A stretch of DNA of 64,000 nt from Diadema setosum (GCA_033980235.1 CM067066.1:30646680-30710679), one strand, 5' to 3'. Counted from the stretch's first letter, positions 1 to 11,259 are shown. Notes: generated from the letters alone by a model not told the origin. Numbers and translations: made by a program.

Positions 1-702
1 GATTCACTCTTTATATTGAGTTGTCGAGGTAGTACAGGTAATTTAATTTTATAATGTTCATACACAATATATATTAGTTACTGTTGTAGTAGTTTTACAC
101 AGCCCTTGACGGAGGGAATATATTCATTGTACATGGTATGGTCTAATCTTTCATGCACTTTTTCTTGATATACACAGCAACCTATTCGGCGCAGCTTTTG
201 TTAACAAGTTTCACACAATGCACAATCTAATCACAATGAATGAGAACAGAACCATTATTAAACGTATCTCCAAAACGCCAATAACAAAAATGTAGCTCCA
301 TGGGTACACTATATACTCTTTGTAAAGCATCGATACTTAACCTTTTTTATATCACATTATATAAGCAACAGAAACTGAAGACCAGAAATCAAGCATAATT
401 CCAACTACCCGACTACAATGAGTGAGGACTTACAGAACATGTCAACATCTACCATTCCTATTCAAAACTTTTGAAGCTCTGTATAGCTGTGCTCAAGATA
501 AAAGCATTCGTTTCATAATGATGACTTTTTGTAAGAATACAACGAATCTGTTTCCTCCCCGAGTATCATCGATATTAGTGGTAGATATTCTATAATTTAT
601 GGTGTATTAATAATGAGAAACTGTATGAAGTGAATCAAGCCTTGGAACATAAACACTTAATTTTTACTGCCTTTTGGAGAAAGAATGGTGGTGAGAATGT
701 AC

Positions 703-881
703 CCCTGGCGATGTTGATGAGGATCGCCGTGGACTTCATCAGTTTAAAGCGATCCTTCCTCATCATGTTCCGTGTCTCTTCAGTCAGAGGAGCTGTCAAC
801 ATCAGGAAATCGACTTGTGGTAATAGCGCCTCCAACGTCGGACAGTATGTTGCTCGGACGGATTTTTCCTCTTCAGCCGAT
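703..881 (-). CDS. GRHPR-like copy 1, exon 4
   Basis: 179 bases after acceptor ACGCAG, donor GTACAT. Encodes [18 protein letters not shown] through INIARG, including the D-2-hydroxyacid dehydrogenase signature and the catalytic Arg. Only about 7 of 60 residues differ from copy 2, much closer than in the other exons. The donor would continue in phase 1 into an exon that is not in the window. Confidence 0.87.
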
Positions 882-3800
882 CTGCGTTTTCGATGTCAAC
901 AAAAGAGAGATCAATTAAATGATATTCAGCAAAAGTTGCTTGTAGCAGTCTCATGAGCAGATGATGATGATGATGATGATGATGATGATAATGATGATAA
1001 TGATGATAATGATGATGATGAGGAGGAGGAGGAGGAGGAGGCGGAGGTGGTGGTGGAAGTGGAGGTGGAGGTAAAGGTGGAGTACTAGGAGGAAGAGAAG
1101 TGCTCACATGATTACCCCCCCCCCTTCCTAGTAGTACAGCTGCGAAAGTGGAAGGCCTAATGGGCCTAGACATAAAGCATAGTAGAGGACAATGTGATAT
1201 CAATATAAAAATAAGTATATTAGCATCAGCTGGACGATGGAACAATAATTGGACTGGTAGTAGCAATATTGACAGTGACTGTAGTGGTAGTGGTGGTAGT
1301 AGTAGTAGTAGTAATAGTAGTAGTAGTAGTAGTAGTAGTATAGTAGCAGCAGCAGTAGAAGTAGTAATAGCAGTAGTAGTAGTAGTAGTAGTAGTAGTAG
1401 AAGTAGTAGGAGTAGTAGAAAGAGGAACTGCAATATTCGTAGAAGAGGTAATAGTTGTAGTACACGATATTGTAATAATATTAATAGAAGTAGGAAAAGT
1501 ACACAGTATTTGTAAAAAAAAAAGACTTAGTGTTCAATTTGCAAGCAGTGATGCCGTAAATGCTGCCAAAGCATAATTACATCAATTACCTCTGTCTTCG
1601 ATTGTGATAGAGCACCTTCATATTGAACCCCATGGCGCGCTGAGCCACCTCCAGTCCAATGTTCCCCATTCCAACGATACCCAAGGTTGCATCGTGGATG
1701 TCTTGTCCTATACACTGCCTGATTTTTGCTATGTCCAGGACAGAACCTGACTGGTAGCCTCTTGAAGCTCGCTGCACTGAAACAAAAATTAATAATTGCA
1801 AAAGGCAAAATGATTGATGCAGTGATACGGCTGAATCGCGTTGGGTACAGAAAAACAATGAAACACACAAAAATAAAACAAACAATCAAATAGACAAACA
1901 AACTGAATAAGACCAATGAGGGTCCTTTGTCAAATATTCTGTTCTATTTGACGAGGGAAAATTAAAGTTGGTTGTGTTTGATCGTCAACGAATAAGAAAT
2001 GGCCATACACGCAAAAAAAAAAATATATATTTCGAATGAACTGGTCAACATTTTTATTTCTGCCCTGTAAATTAAAAGGAGAGGAGAAATGACCTCGAAA
2101 AACTGAAAAACTAAAAGGGATATGCTTTAAAAACAAACAAACAGATGAAGAGTTCATCAAGGGGTTAATTATTGTATTCTTGTATCAATAAATGAGACGT
2201 TTAACCGTTGATGTAACAAGAACTAAATTTTGTTCTTATCTGTAACATTTGATATCTTGTTTTCACTTGATACAATATTTTTGAAAAAAAAATACTGTGA
2301 GGTCGTGAAAGTGAGTTCGAATAAACCATCAGAATGGTGATTCTTCCAGTAAAATTACACTGTCAGATTGTCAAAGAGAGCCAGATTGGGGTTAATTACG
2401 TTCCGCTGCTGGTATAGGAAATTGTCTTCCATAATTAAGTGCACCCTCCGCGCACAAAGAAGTTGCCACCTTTGCTGAAGGCAAAGTCATGACCAGCCAG
2501 CTCATCCTGCTACGTAATCCATAGAGGGCGTTAACATTCTAAAAACAAAAAACAAAAACAAGACAGTAGGCCCATAGGTAGATGGTCTGGAAACCAGACC
2601 AGCAGGTGCGTTCAGGCTTTGCATCACGCGAGACATTAGATTAGCACATCAATTCAGGTTGTGTTTGTCTTAGGTGACAATATATACATCTATTGGAGAA
2701 GATGAAATAAAATTCCACGTTATTAATTATTTTTAGAGCAATGAAATATAAAGTTAGGCGCATATGCATGCGACTTCGAGAAGTTTCATGCTCTACTGCT
2801 CTGGATTTTTTTGTGTCCGTGTAATTAAAGCACCTTTCCGTCCACGCGCATATAGTTGTCATTCAACATTATAGAAGCACTACGTAGAATACAAAATGCA
2901 TTTTGAGTCGCTTGCCTCTCAGCATATAGTAACTTGTTTAATTTCTCTTTTGCTTATGAATTTCTTTTCTCTTTTTTTTTTTTTCGTTTTCTCGTTTTTC
3001 CTTTAGGCTCTTTGTTCCTAGTTTCTAATTTGCTTTTCTTCTCCTTTTTTTTTTTCCCCTCGTTACCCTGCATTATCCCTCAGGTCAATCTTTCGTTATC
3101 CCTCCGGTTGGTCAGCCCAACCTACGCCGCTGTGAAAAGATTCAGAGCTTACTCTCTGGTATCCGTCTAGCTGCTGCCATCATTAGGGTGAATCCCAAGT
3201 CCGCTGTACACTTGGTTACCAGGTCAGGTGTATATCCCAACCTCACTCCATATTTCTTCAAAAGTGGTCGGTCGATGTGATCTATCCCCACGCTCACTGT
3301 TGACACGACCTTTTGAAGAAAAACAAAACAAAACAAAACAAAACAAAACAAAACAAAAACGTGGAAGAGGGCGTAAGAGCTGGTGGGTACATTGACTTGC
3401 TGATAGCAATGCCATTCTTCTTCAATAATGTTTGGCTTCCAAGGTGTTCGCGCAAATATGAGACCATGTATGATAGGCTGGTTTACAGATAATGAATTAT
3501 GTTCTCAATTAATTATGATTTCATTGTACAGAGCGTATGAAAAAAAAAATAGGTAATCCAAATTTGGAGGGATACGATTTCATAATCATTACCAACGGAG
3601 AGCACAGTGTTGGTTGTGAGGAAAGGGGAACTCTCCTCTTTAGATTGATACCAAATTATGTTGACAAATGTCACGCATGACTGAGCACATGAACTTTAAC
3701 GACAGCAGTGGCAAATTGCAGTTTTTCCAAGTTTGAGTGTCAAATGAAGGAACAATGAATGTCTCATTGAATCAATGAGATCTGTCAATGAAAGTGACCA

Positions 3801-5126
3801 AATGAATAGATCAGCCCTCACCAATGCAGGTTTGTGTTTGGGTTTCTTCTGACATTTTCTGGTCCATAACCTTTAACATGGCCACCTGTGCGATAGTGGT
3901 CACTCCAACTAAGGCCAACCCACACAGTACATTTTTCTCTCGTATTCAACACATAGCTCGCAGTAACAAACCATGTCTCGAACATGAAGACAGAAAACGG
4001 ATAGTGGGGTAGCATTTGTGGGTGTGACCAAGTTATTAACAACGGTGGCCATGTTGAAGGTTATGGACCATAGAATGTTAGAAGAAACACTCAAACACAA
4101 ACCTGCAGTCGTGCAGGCTGGCCTGTTAACTTGACCACTTTCATTGACAGATCCCATCCATTCAGTGAGACGTTCATTGTTCCTTCACGGTAACACTCAA
4201 ACTTGGAAAAAGTGCAATTTGCCTTTGTTGTCTTTAAAGTTCGTGTGCTCACTCATGCGTGAGATTTGTCAACATAATTAGGTATCAATGGAAAGGGGAA
4301 AAGGTCTTCTTTCCTCACAAGTAACATTGCACTCTCCAAAGCGGACAATTATGAAATGGTAGCCCTCCAAATTTGGATTATCGGTTTGTTGTTGTTGTTG
4401 TTGTTGTTTTTTGATACGCTCTGTAGTAGAAAGCCTGGATGTATACACTGAACCATCGGGCTGAAGTAGACTTTTGCTTTTATTCCAGGCAAAACCTCCT
4501 TCACTTGTTCATTAAAAAAAAAATGTATGTGAACACTGAATGGGAAAACTGAGCAAAACAAAGAAAGCCCAAAAGACAAAGTTGTGGTTCAAAGCACACA
4601 AAAGGATATTATCTCCATAGAATGTATTGGAATGTCGTTCCAAGTCTGCGTTATTGTTCTCCGATACTCTCGTCAATAAGCTTGTATTTTTTTTTTTTAG
4701 TGCATGGATTCAAGTGACATTATTTTTGTCTCACAGTCTACTTCCATTACAACGAGGTCCCGTATTCTTGTATATCGAAAGTTCGTTATATCCGAACACA
4801 TAACGTGTATCTAGATGATAATTTTCGTTCGTTGTATCCGGAATTTTGCTTTGACCGTGACTGTCATCACGGACATGCACTGTACTTACCTTAAGGTTAC
4901 ACATGAGTTGCATAATCCTGTCTGTCCATTTCGGTGGGCTGTAAGCAGCCGTGATGATCCCTAGAACGCGCTGCGCGTACCTTTCCGAATCCGCCAGAAA
5001 CTCTTCCCACAGAATCGTGTCGTAGTCTTTCTTCAAGTCCCGCAAACATTGCAGGTTTTCTACCGTATATCTCGCCAACGAACAGATGATGACGGGCCTA
5101 TCACTTTCTGTCCCTCTTGATGCCAT
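703..5126 (-). CDS. GRHPR: Glyoxylate/hydroxypyruvate reductase-like gene, copy 1 (3' end outside window)
   Basis: D-2-hydroxyacid dehydrogenase of the GRHPR type. The family reduces glyoxylate to glycolate and hydroxypyruvate to D-glycerate with NAD(P)H. Four exons were assembled by hand: 4890-5126, 3153-3309, 1590-1776, 703-881. All have GT/AG borders and compatible phases (0, 1, 2, 1), giving residues 1-254. The start ATG sits in a strong context (ACCATGG). Visible motifs are the GIVGMGNIG nucleotide loop followed by an NRR stretch that favours NADP, and the ILINIARG signature with the catalytic Arg. The last exon, expected to carry the catalytic Glu and His, is not in bases 1-702, so it lies off the left edge or is lost. 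The gene is a tandem paralog of the complete copy at 15946-24488. Introns 1 and 3 carry a foldback transposon and triplet repeats. Confidence 0.88.
961..1430. repeat. Trinucleotide repeat cluster in intron 3 of GRHPR-like copy 1
   Basis: (GAT)n at 961-1020, (GGA/GGT)n at about 1021-1085, and interrupted (AGT)n at about 1258-1430. Most apparent reading frames here are poly-Ser, poly-His or poly-Leu artefacts. Confidence 0.9.
1590..1776 (-). CDS. GRHPR-like copy 1, exon 3
   Basis: 187 bases after acceptor TTTCAG, donor GTAATT. Encodes the Rossmann nucleotide-binding loop GIVGMGNIG, then VLYHNRRQR. The Asn-Arg-Arg after the second strand suggests NADP(H) use. Confidence 0.88.
3153..3309 (-). 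CDS. GRHPR-like copy 1, exon 2
   Basis: 157 bases from [13 protein letters not shown] to RRIPE. The acceptor is TTCAAAAG and the donor GTAAGC. Contains the [11 protein letters not shown] and [17 protein letters not shown] stretches typical of the substrate-side catalytic fold. The (AAAAC)n run in intron 1 begins only about 9 bases from the acceptor. Confidence 0.88.
3319..3360. repeat. (AAAAC)n microsatellite
   Basis: Pentanucleotide run in intron 1 of copy 1, almost touching the exon 2 acceptor. On the gene strand it reads (TTTTG)n and may act as the pyrimidine-rich tract. Confidence 0.85.
3529..4423. mobile_element. Foldback MITE with TA target duplication (Tc1/mariner-like)
   Basis: 895 bases. 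The ends CAGAGCGTAT and ATACGCTCTG are inverted and flanked by TA on both sides (3527-3528, 4424-4425). Most of the two arms are inverted copies of each other; examples are TCCAAATTTGGAGG / CCTCCAAATTTGGA and CCATAACCTT / AAGGTTATGG. TA duplications and such ends fit Tc1/mariner. It carries no transposase. It lies in intron 1 of GRHPR-like copy 1. Confidence 0.75.
4381..4412. repeat. (GTT)n microsatellite
   Basis: Short GTT run inside the right arm of the foldback element; absent from the left arm, so it expanded after insertion. Confidence 0.7.
4735..4850. repeat. Degenerate TTCGTTATATCCGAA-type repeat
   Basis: Phrases such as TTCGTTATATCCGAAC and TTCGTTGTATCCGG resemble the element at 5195-5398. 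It lies in intron 1, about 40 bases below exon 1. Confidence 0.35.
4890..5126 (-). CDS. GRHPR-like copy 1, exon 1
   Basis: 79 codons from ATG to NLK, then donor GTAAGT. Encodes the start of the substrate-binding domain ([18 protein letters not shown] and onward). Same length and phase (0) as exon 1 of copy 2; protein identity to it is roughly two thirds. Confidence 0.88.
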
Positions 5127-5194
5127 GGTATGCTGTAATTTGGCTGGAACAGCGGCTAGTAACAGCTGAGCTTTCCTCCTGTGAAGAACGGTTA

Positions 5195-5398
5195 CAGCTC
5201 GTTATTCCGAAGGCTCTTTATTCCTAAGATTCGTTATTCCGAAGTTTCATTGTTCCAAATTTCATTTTCGGATTAACCAATTTTCGGATTAACGAAGCCT
5301 TTTTCATTTTCGAATTAACGAACCTCTAGGTATAGGGAATTTGCGTGTTTCGGATTAACGACCCTTCGGAATAACGAACCTTCGGAATAGCGAACAGC
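5195..5398. mobile_element. Foldback element with TTCGTTATTCCGAAG subrepeats, just upstream of GRHPR-like copy 1
   Basis: The left arm has CGTTATTCCGAAGG and TTCGTTATTCCGAAG; the right arm has the inverted forms CTTCGGAATAACGAACC and CCTTCGGAATAGCGAAC. It starts 69 bases before the ATG, so it probably overlaps the promoter or 5' UTR of copy 1. Confidence 0.7.
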
Positions 5399-6013
5399 AC
5401 CCATGAAGAACAACCTATGTGAAAATTGTTAACAAAATTTTTATGATATCGTTTTATTTAGATAAAGTTTACATTTCAGTCCAACTTGTCAATAGAAACA
5501 AAGGTTGCCGCTTTTTTCCCCCTTGGTCAGAGGACCCATACGCAGCGCACTACACATCTGGGGCATTCACGTTGGATTGCAAAATTCACATTCCCCTGTT
5601 GACCAGATACAGAGACAGAAAACGGCGGGAAAAGAGAAAAAATAAACGGAAAAAGAATAGAAAGGAATAGATATAATGAATGTGGGACGAGCAAGAAGGG
5701 GGGGGGGGGGGAAAGAAAGAAAGAAAGAGAGATTCAGAGCGGGGGAAGTGGTCGATAGAGAGAGGAAAAACATGTACAGTATGAATAGATGGAAACCAGG
5801 GAGGTTGGAAGAGAACGTGTTTTCATGGTTAGCCATGCGAGACTGTCTTTTCAGTAATACTGTGATTGTATGTCATCATGCAATCACAGGTAAAAAAAAG
5901 TGCCATGCTGCTGGGAAGACTACTTACACAACAGGCCCGTAGCCAGGATTTTTCAAGGGGGGGGGGGTGCGGTCACTAAAAAAAATGGACCTTCGGTACC
6001 AATACCAATGATG

Positions 6014-6055
6014 ACACACACACACAATTATATATATATATATATATATATATAT
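6014..6055. repeat. (AC)n/(AT)n microsatellite
   Basis: Dinucleotide run inside the composite transposon region. Confidence 0.85.
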
Positions 6056-6450
6056 TCTTTGGACGACCGAACTACAAAAGTTGTATAAGAATTTGCGCGC
6101 GAAGCGCGCCGCAAATTGTGAATTTTGACTGTTTTAATGACGTTTTAAAGTCTCGAGGAAATTTGTATTTTTGTCTGTTGCATGCAATCGCGTTACGGTA
6201 TTTCCTCTAGGAAATAGTAAAAACTCATTTTGCCAGGAAGTTGCAAAGTTTAATTGTGTTCGAGACTCTGCGCGCGTAGCGCGCCGCAAAATTGAGAATA
6301 GTGATTTTCCTGGTGTTGTTTTAACTTTAATTTTTTCTATTGTATACCCGCGTTAGCAGGCCTGAAGCCAGGATTTTTAAAGGAAGGGGGGATTGCGTTA
6401 ATTAACAAAACGGTTCTTTGATACTGTCCCGGGAGGGGGTAGCGACAATT

Positions 6451-6740
6451 AAAAGGTGGACACCATGCTCATACATGGACTTTCAAAACGGCCCCTAAAC
6501 GAGTAATGATCAGTCATATGATTTTTTCGGGCCTTAAAAACAAGTATTCCTTAAATGTTTCCTGCACCCTAAAGAAGTACTTCATCATGATTGAACAATA
6601 TACCATTTTCCCAAATTTCGGCCTTTTTGATACCCTTTGATTATATACGCCCGTACATCACACTTTCCATCTAATCCGTGAGAAAAAACGACCCCTATTA
6701 CGCGTTTTCTTTAGCGAGTATGGTCACGGTGTCCACCTTT
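6451..6740. mobile_element. Small MITE with AAAGGTGGACACC inverted ends
   Basis: AAAAGGTGGACACCATGCTC at the left is inverted at the right as GAGTATGGTCACGGTGTCCA then CCTTT. About 290 bases, no coding capacity. Confidence 0.6.
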
Positions 6741-6971
6741 CAGTTGGAGTTTTCCATCCCATTGGATGCTGTTTGGAAGATGAAACATTCACTTTACTAT
6801 ACAGTATATCAGCCGTTGGTATGCGAGTTTGTCAAAAACGAAAATAGATAAGAAAATTTTTAAAACAAAATGAATTTTAAATGTGAACCATTCATATTTT
6901 GCCTCCTTGTGGTAGGATATTTCCAGCATTTCCGAACTTTCAAATAATCATTTTAGATTTAATAATATTAA

Positions 6972-7297
6972 AGGTAGTAGATCCGATTCGCAAACATCTC
7001 CAATATCAGTCAAATGTCAAATTAACCAACATGCTAAGAAGGTTTTCTTTGTGAAATTTGGAGGTCAGTGAAATTCAAAAATTAAACATCCGTTAGCCAT
7101 TGGAAGAAGTTGAGTGCAAATTCAGACCTCAGGCTTAGTGCTCAGATGTTTTCCTATTTGATTTGATCTGTCTTACTGTGCACACTAAGATACATACTGG
7201 AATGGTTATTTCTTATTTATTAAATTATAGTAGCATATTTGGTTACTAGCTGTCTCTAGGCATTTTCGAATTTGGGCTGCAAAGAGATCCACTACCT
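6972..7297. mobile_element. TTAA-flanked MITE (AGGTAGTRGATC ends)
   Basis: AGGTAGTAGATC at the left and GATCCACTACCT at the right, each next to TTAA (6968-6971, 7298-7301). TTAA duplication is the mark of piggyBac-type insertion. Confidence 0.6.
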
Positions 7298-8215
7298 TTA
7301 AGTTAGAAGAGAGATAAGTAAATAATGATAAAATAAACAAACAAAAAAGAATGAGTTTCTTTTGTAATACTATCTGACAAACTTTTTACTTTACCATTTT
7401 ACTTCATAGCTCAGCACTTTCCATTCTCTCTCATACCCTCTTACCCATTACATTTAAATGAAATACAACTAAAATGAGTTTGCGTGCCTGCATAATACTC
7501 TTTGGAAATTATAAGTGAGAATGTTCTTAGGTTTTGGATCACTTTAAAATGAGAACCAATAGAACTGTCACAACATGAGAAAATGTATAAGTAATAATCA
7601 ACAGTACATTTCCGAATTTGGCCTGCAAAGAAATCCGCTACCTGTAAGTTAGAAAAGAGATTAGTAAATAATGATAAAATAAACAACAAAAAAGAATGAG
7701 TTTCTACCGCCGTATCCAGAACAGAGCCTGAAACGGTGCAGGCTCAAGAAATCGTTTGTACTAATACGTCTTGAAGTACTGTGTGATACTGTTGACTCAG
7801 ACTTCTACAAAGCTGTAAGTGAGAATTTTAACCCAATCCGGCTCATTACCTGTGTTTTCTATGAAAAATATGAATAAAGAATGTAAATTAAATAACGACG
7901 CGTCACAATGCAGTCTAACGCTCTCACAATGTTATCATATATAGGGTTTTCCCTGACTGTTTTTACTCCGGAGCTCTTGCAATATTCAGGCTTTAATACT
8001 ATCTGACAAAATTTTTACTTTACCATTTTACTTCATAGCTCAGCATTCTCTCTCATACCCTCTCACCCATTACATTTAAATGAAATACAACTAAATTGAG
8101 TTTGCTTGCCTGCATAATACTCTTTGGAAATTATAAGTGAGAATGTTCTTAGGTTTTGGCTCACTTCAAAATGAGAACCAATCGAACTGTCACAACATGA
8201 GAAAATGCCGTATAA
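7260..8215. repeat. Block of long direct repeats
   Basis: Bases 7260-7354 recur at 7609-7704, and about 7364-7590 recur at 7994-8215, each highly similar over 95 and 220 bases. This indicates local segmental duplication of a non-coding, AT-rich sequence. Confidence 0.75.
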
Positions 8216-8399
8216 CTAATAGAGAACTGGAGTAAGACAGGCCTTTCATTTTGTTTTGTCTCTCCTGATCGTTCGTAAGAAATGCTAATTCATGACCACC
8301 TTTTCACAATTTGATTGGAGCATGCATTCATAATGGAAAATAGTTGACATAATAATCTATCCCCAGGCATTATCATGCCAACATGTACTTATATGTACA

Positions 8400-10192
8400 C
8401 AATGGCGTATCTAGGGAAAACGGCGCCCGGGGCAAGCGCGAAAATTGCGCCCCTAATTCATAAGTTTCTGAAAAAGTGTTCAACCCCAACCCCAACCCCA
8501 ACCCCATCCCGGCAGGGACTTTAAACAAAGTCCACGTGATATGTTTTTTCAAGCACTTAAAAGGTGTCTTTTTGAGGGTGATTTAAATGTAATGAATTTT
8601 GCTAAATTTTGGCGAGCGAGCGCAGCGAGCGAGCGGAAAATTTGTGCATTTCAGCTTACAAAACATGGAATTCTTGTCATTTTTTGTTTATCAAATCTTA
8701 CAACTCTAATCAAGATATATAGTGACGGCCTTATAGATAACGATTTAAACCGACAAACTGAGGACCTAAAAAAATGCTCTAAATTAGTACGCGCGAGTCA
8801 GCCGAAATTTATATAATTCCGCGTCATCATCACGTTTTGTTCTTACCTTCTTTTTCATATAAATTTTGGCGAGCGAGCGCAGCGAGCGAGCCGAAAATTT
8901 GTGCATTTCAGCTTACAAAACATGGAATTCTTGTCATTTTGTTTTTTGCTTATTAAATCTTACAATTCTAATCAAGATATAGTGACGACCTTGTAGATAA
9001 CGATTAATACCAACAAACTGAGGACTTGAAAAAATACTCTAAATTAGTACGAGCGAGTCAGCCGAAATTTGTATATTTCCGCGTCATCATCACGTTTTGT
9101 TCTTATCTTTTTTATATTTTTTGTGCCTCCCCCCCCTTTCGTATGTTAGAAACCGTTGGCGTCCTCTTTTGATTAAATCGGCGATCGCTTCAGAACGAAT
9201 GAAATTGCAACCGCTGCACCGTGTTACGTTTTTCCTGTTAAACATAAAATGACATGTGTGAACACAATAGACATTGTCATTGTGTCCGCGTCATCGTCAC
9301 GTTTTGTTCTTATCTTCTTCTCTTTTTTTTTTTAATAAATTTTGACGAGCGAGCCGAAAATTTTGTATTTCAGCTTACAAAACATGGAACTCTTGTCTTT
9401 TTTTGCTTATTAAATCTTACAATTCTAATCAAGATATAGTGACTGCCTTATATATTATAACGATTTATACCAACAAACTGAGGACTTGAAAAAATACTCT
9501 AAATCAGTACGAGCGAGTGAGCCGAAATTTTTATTTTTCCGCGTCATCATTACGTTTTGTTCTTATCTTGTTTGATTTGGGGTTTTTTGCGCCCCCCCCC
9601 CCCCCCCCCCACCCATATGTTCGGAACCGTTGGCGCCTTCTTTTGATCCAATAATCTTGGCGATCGCTTGAGAACAAAAGAAATTGCATCCGCTGCTCCG
9701 TGAAACATTTTGCCTGCTAAATATAAAATGACATGTGTGAACACAACAGACATTGTCATTTTGTCCGCGTCATCATCACGTTTTGTTCTTGTCTTCTTTT
9801 CTTTTATATAAATTTTGGCGAGCAAGCGCAGCGAGCGAGCTGAAAATTTTTGTATTTCAGCTTACAGAACGTGGAATTCTTGTGTGAACACAATAAACAT
9901 TGTCATTTTGTCCGCGTCATCATCATGTTTTGTTTTTATCTTGTGTGATTTTGTTTTCTGCCCCTCCCCGACCATTCTCCCTCCCCCCCCCCCCCTTTCC
10001 GGGTGAGTATTTTTTTTTTCTTCTTCTTCTTCTTTTCTTTTTTCTTCTTTTCTTCTTCTTCGTTTTTTTCTTTTTTTTTCTTTTTTTCTTTTTTTCTTCT
10101 TCTTCTTCGTTTTTTTTTTCGTTTTTTGCGCCCCCAAGGAGTGGCGCCCGGGGCACGTGCCCCCCTTGCCCCCCCCCCTAGATACGCCACTG
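8400..10192. mobile_element. Non-autonomous hAT-like element with internal tandem repeats
   Basis: Termini CAATGGCGTATCTAGG and CAGTGGCGTATCTAGG (inverted) are flanked by a perfect 8-bp duplication TATGTACA (8392-8399, 10193-10200), which fits hAT. The interior is a chain of about 250-bp units that begin with GGCGAGCGAGCGCAGCGAGC (near 8611, 8868, 9344 degraded, 9817), mixed with a second unit that has GATCGCTT and CCGCTGC. No transposase frame was seen. A polypyrimidine tract occupies 10010-10120. Confidence 0.8.
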
Positions 10193-10675
10193 TATGTACA
10201 TGTACTATATCTTTGTGAGACGTAGATATAAAATGTCTTAGGTTTTCGATTATAGTAATTTCGAGGAAATTTCTTTAATTTTTATCATATATGTAAACTT
10301 GAGGCTATTAGATTTTCATCCACTTACCTCTGTTCCTGTGAAAAAATGCAAGTATCAACCTCAATGTCATCCACGAATCGCACGTACTCGGGCGGCCAGT
10401 GGAAAAAAAAAAAAAAAAACACCGGTCACGCGCGCCAAGGGCCATGGCATGCAGTGCCAATATAATAATAGCTCCCACAAATTGATACATAACATTTGTG
10501 TTTGTGTGCATGGGGACGATCCGATGGTTCATACAACAAAAGGGTTTCGTACAATTATTTCTAACATTGTTAAACGTACTCTTCCACATTTACGTAGCAT
10601 AAAATGTGTCTTTATATTTATTTGGATTGTTATCTTGAAAATTGCTAAAAACCGTTATTATGAAAAAGTGGACCT

Positions 10676-10758
10676 TTCAGAATTTGGGGGGGGGGGGGGG
10701 TGCGTACGCACCCGACGCACCCCCCCCCCCCCCCCCCCCCCCCCTGGCTACGGGCCTG
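10676..10758. repeat. G/C homopolymer hairpin at the right end of the composite transposon
   Basis: A run of G, then GTGCGTACGCACC, then a long run of C. It could form a very stable hairpin and is a likely sequencing trouble spot. Confidence 0.7.
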
Positions 10759-10807
10759 CACAACAAAGCCTCGTCTACGCTAAAGGAACTATTCCACGTA
10801 AGGCAAG

Positions 10808-11250
10808 ACCTCTGAAAGACCACTGAAAGATCGTACAAAATTGACATATCTTTCAATGATCTTTCACTCAATTTTCAATGATCCACGAGGTCCTTCATGA
10901 TTCCTAACTGATCTTCCAGTAAATTTCACGGTCCCCACGGTCTCAAAGAATAATGAAACGGTTCAAAATAGTCTTTCGGCACTCTTTCAAGAAAACAGTG
11001 TTTCTGTGGTCTTTCGCTATCTCTCAATAAACGCTCAAGGGTCTTACTATCCTTTCTTTTATAATTCAGCACTCTCTAAAGAATTGCACAGGTTTGGGAT
11101 TAGATCACTGAACTGAAGAAAGAAAAAATACTGAGAGATAAGTGAGGGGATACTTGATAGACTAGTCTCTCAGAGGTCTCGACTGATCTCTCGAAGATTT
11201 CAAGGAGTATGTCAGATGATCTTTCATTGATCTCTCAATAGTCTCCATTT
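10808..11250. repeat. Cluster of GATCTTTCA / TGAAAGATC motifs
   Basis: Many variants of GATCTTTCA, GATCTCTCA and their complements are scattered through 440 bases, with complementary forms enriched at the two ends. It looks like an old foldback or subrepeat element. No gene seen. Confidence 0.35.
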
Positions 11251-11259
11251 TTCTACTTC

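Larger units (their letters stand above)
5932..10758. mobile_element. Composite transposon region with CAGGCCCGTAGCCAGG termini
   Basis: The left end CAGGCCCGTAGCCAGG is matched by CCTGGCTACGGGCCTG at the right end, each next to a poly-G/C tract. CACAA flanks both ends, a possible short target duplication, though 8-bp flanks do not match. A degenerate second left end lies at 6359. Inside are repeats built on GCGCGCGAAGCGCGCCGCAA (near 6091 and 6270), smaller MITEs and the hAT-like element at 8400-10192. Whether it is one insertion or several is uncertain. Confidence 0.5.

Noticed and set aside
1..702. Last exon of GRHPR-like copy 1
   Set aside because: I looked for the counterpart of 15946-16196 (TPHCG and EPEPLP coding text) and found none, so the exon must lie outside the window or be missing.
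1148..1576. Poly-Ser/poly-Val or poly-His frames
   Set aside because: They are translations of trinucleotide microsatellites inside an intron.
9862..10218. Lys/Glu- or Phe-rich frames
   Set aside because: They translate a polypyrimidine tract inside a transposon.
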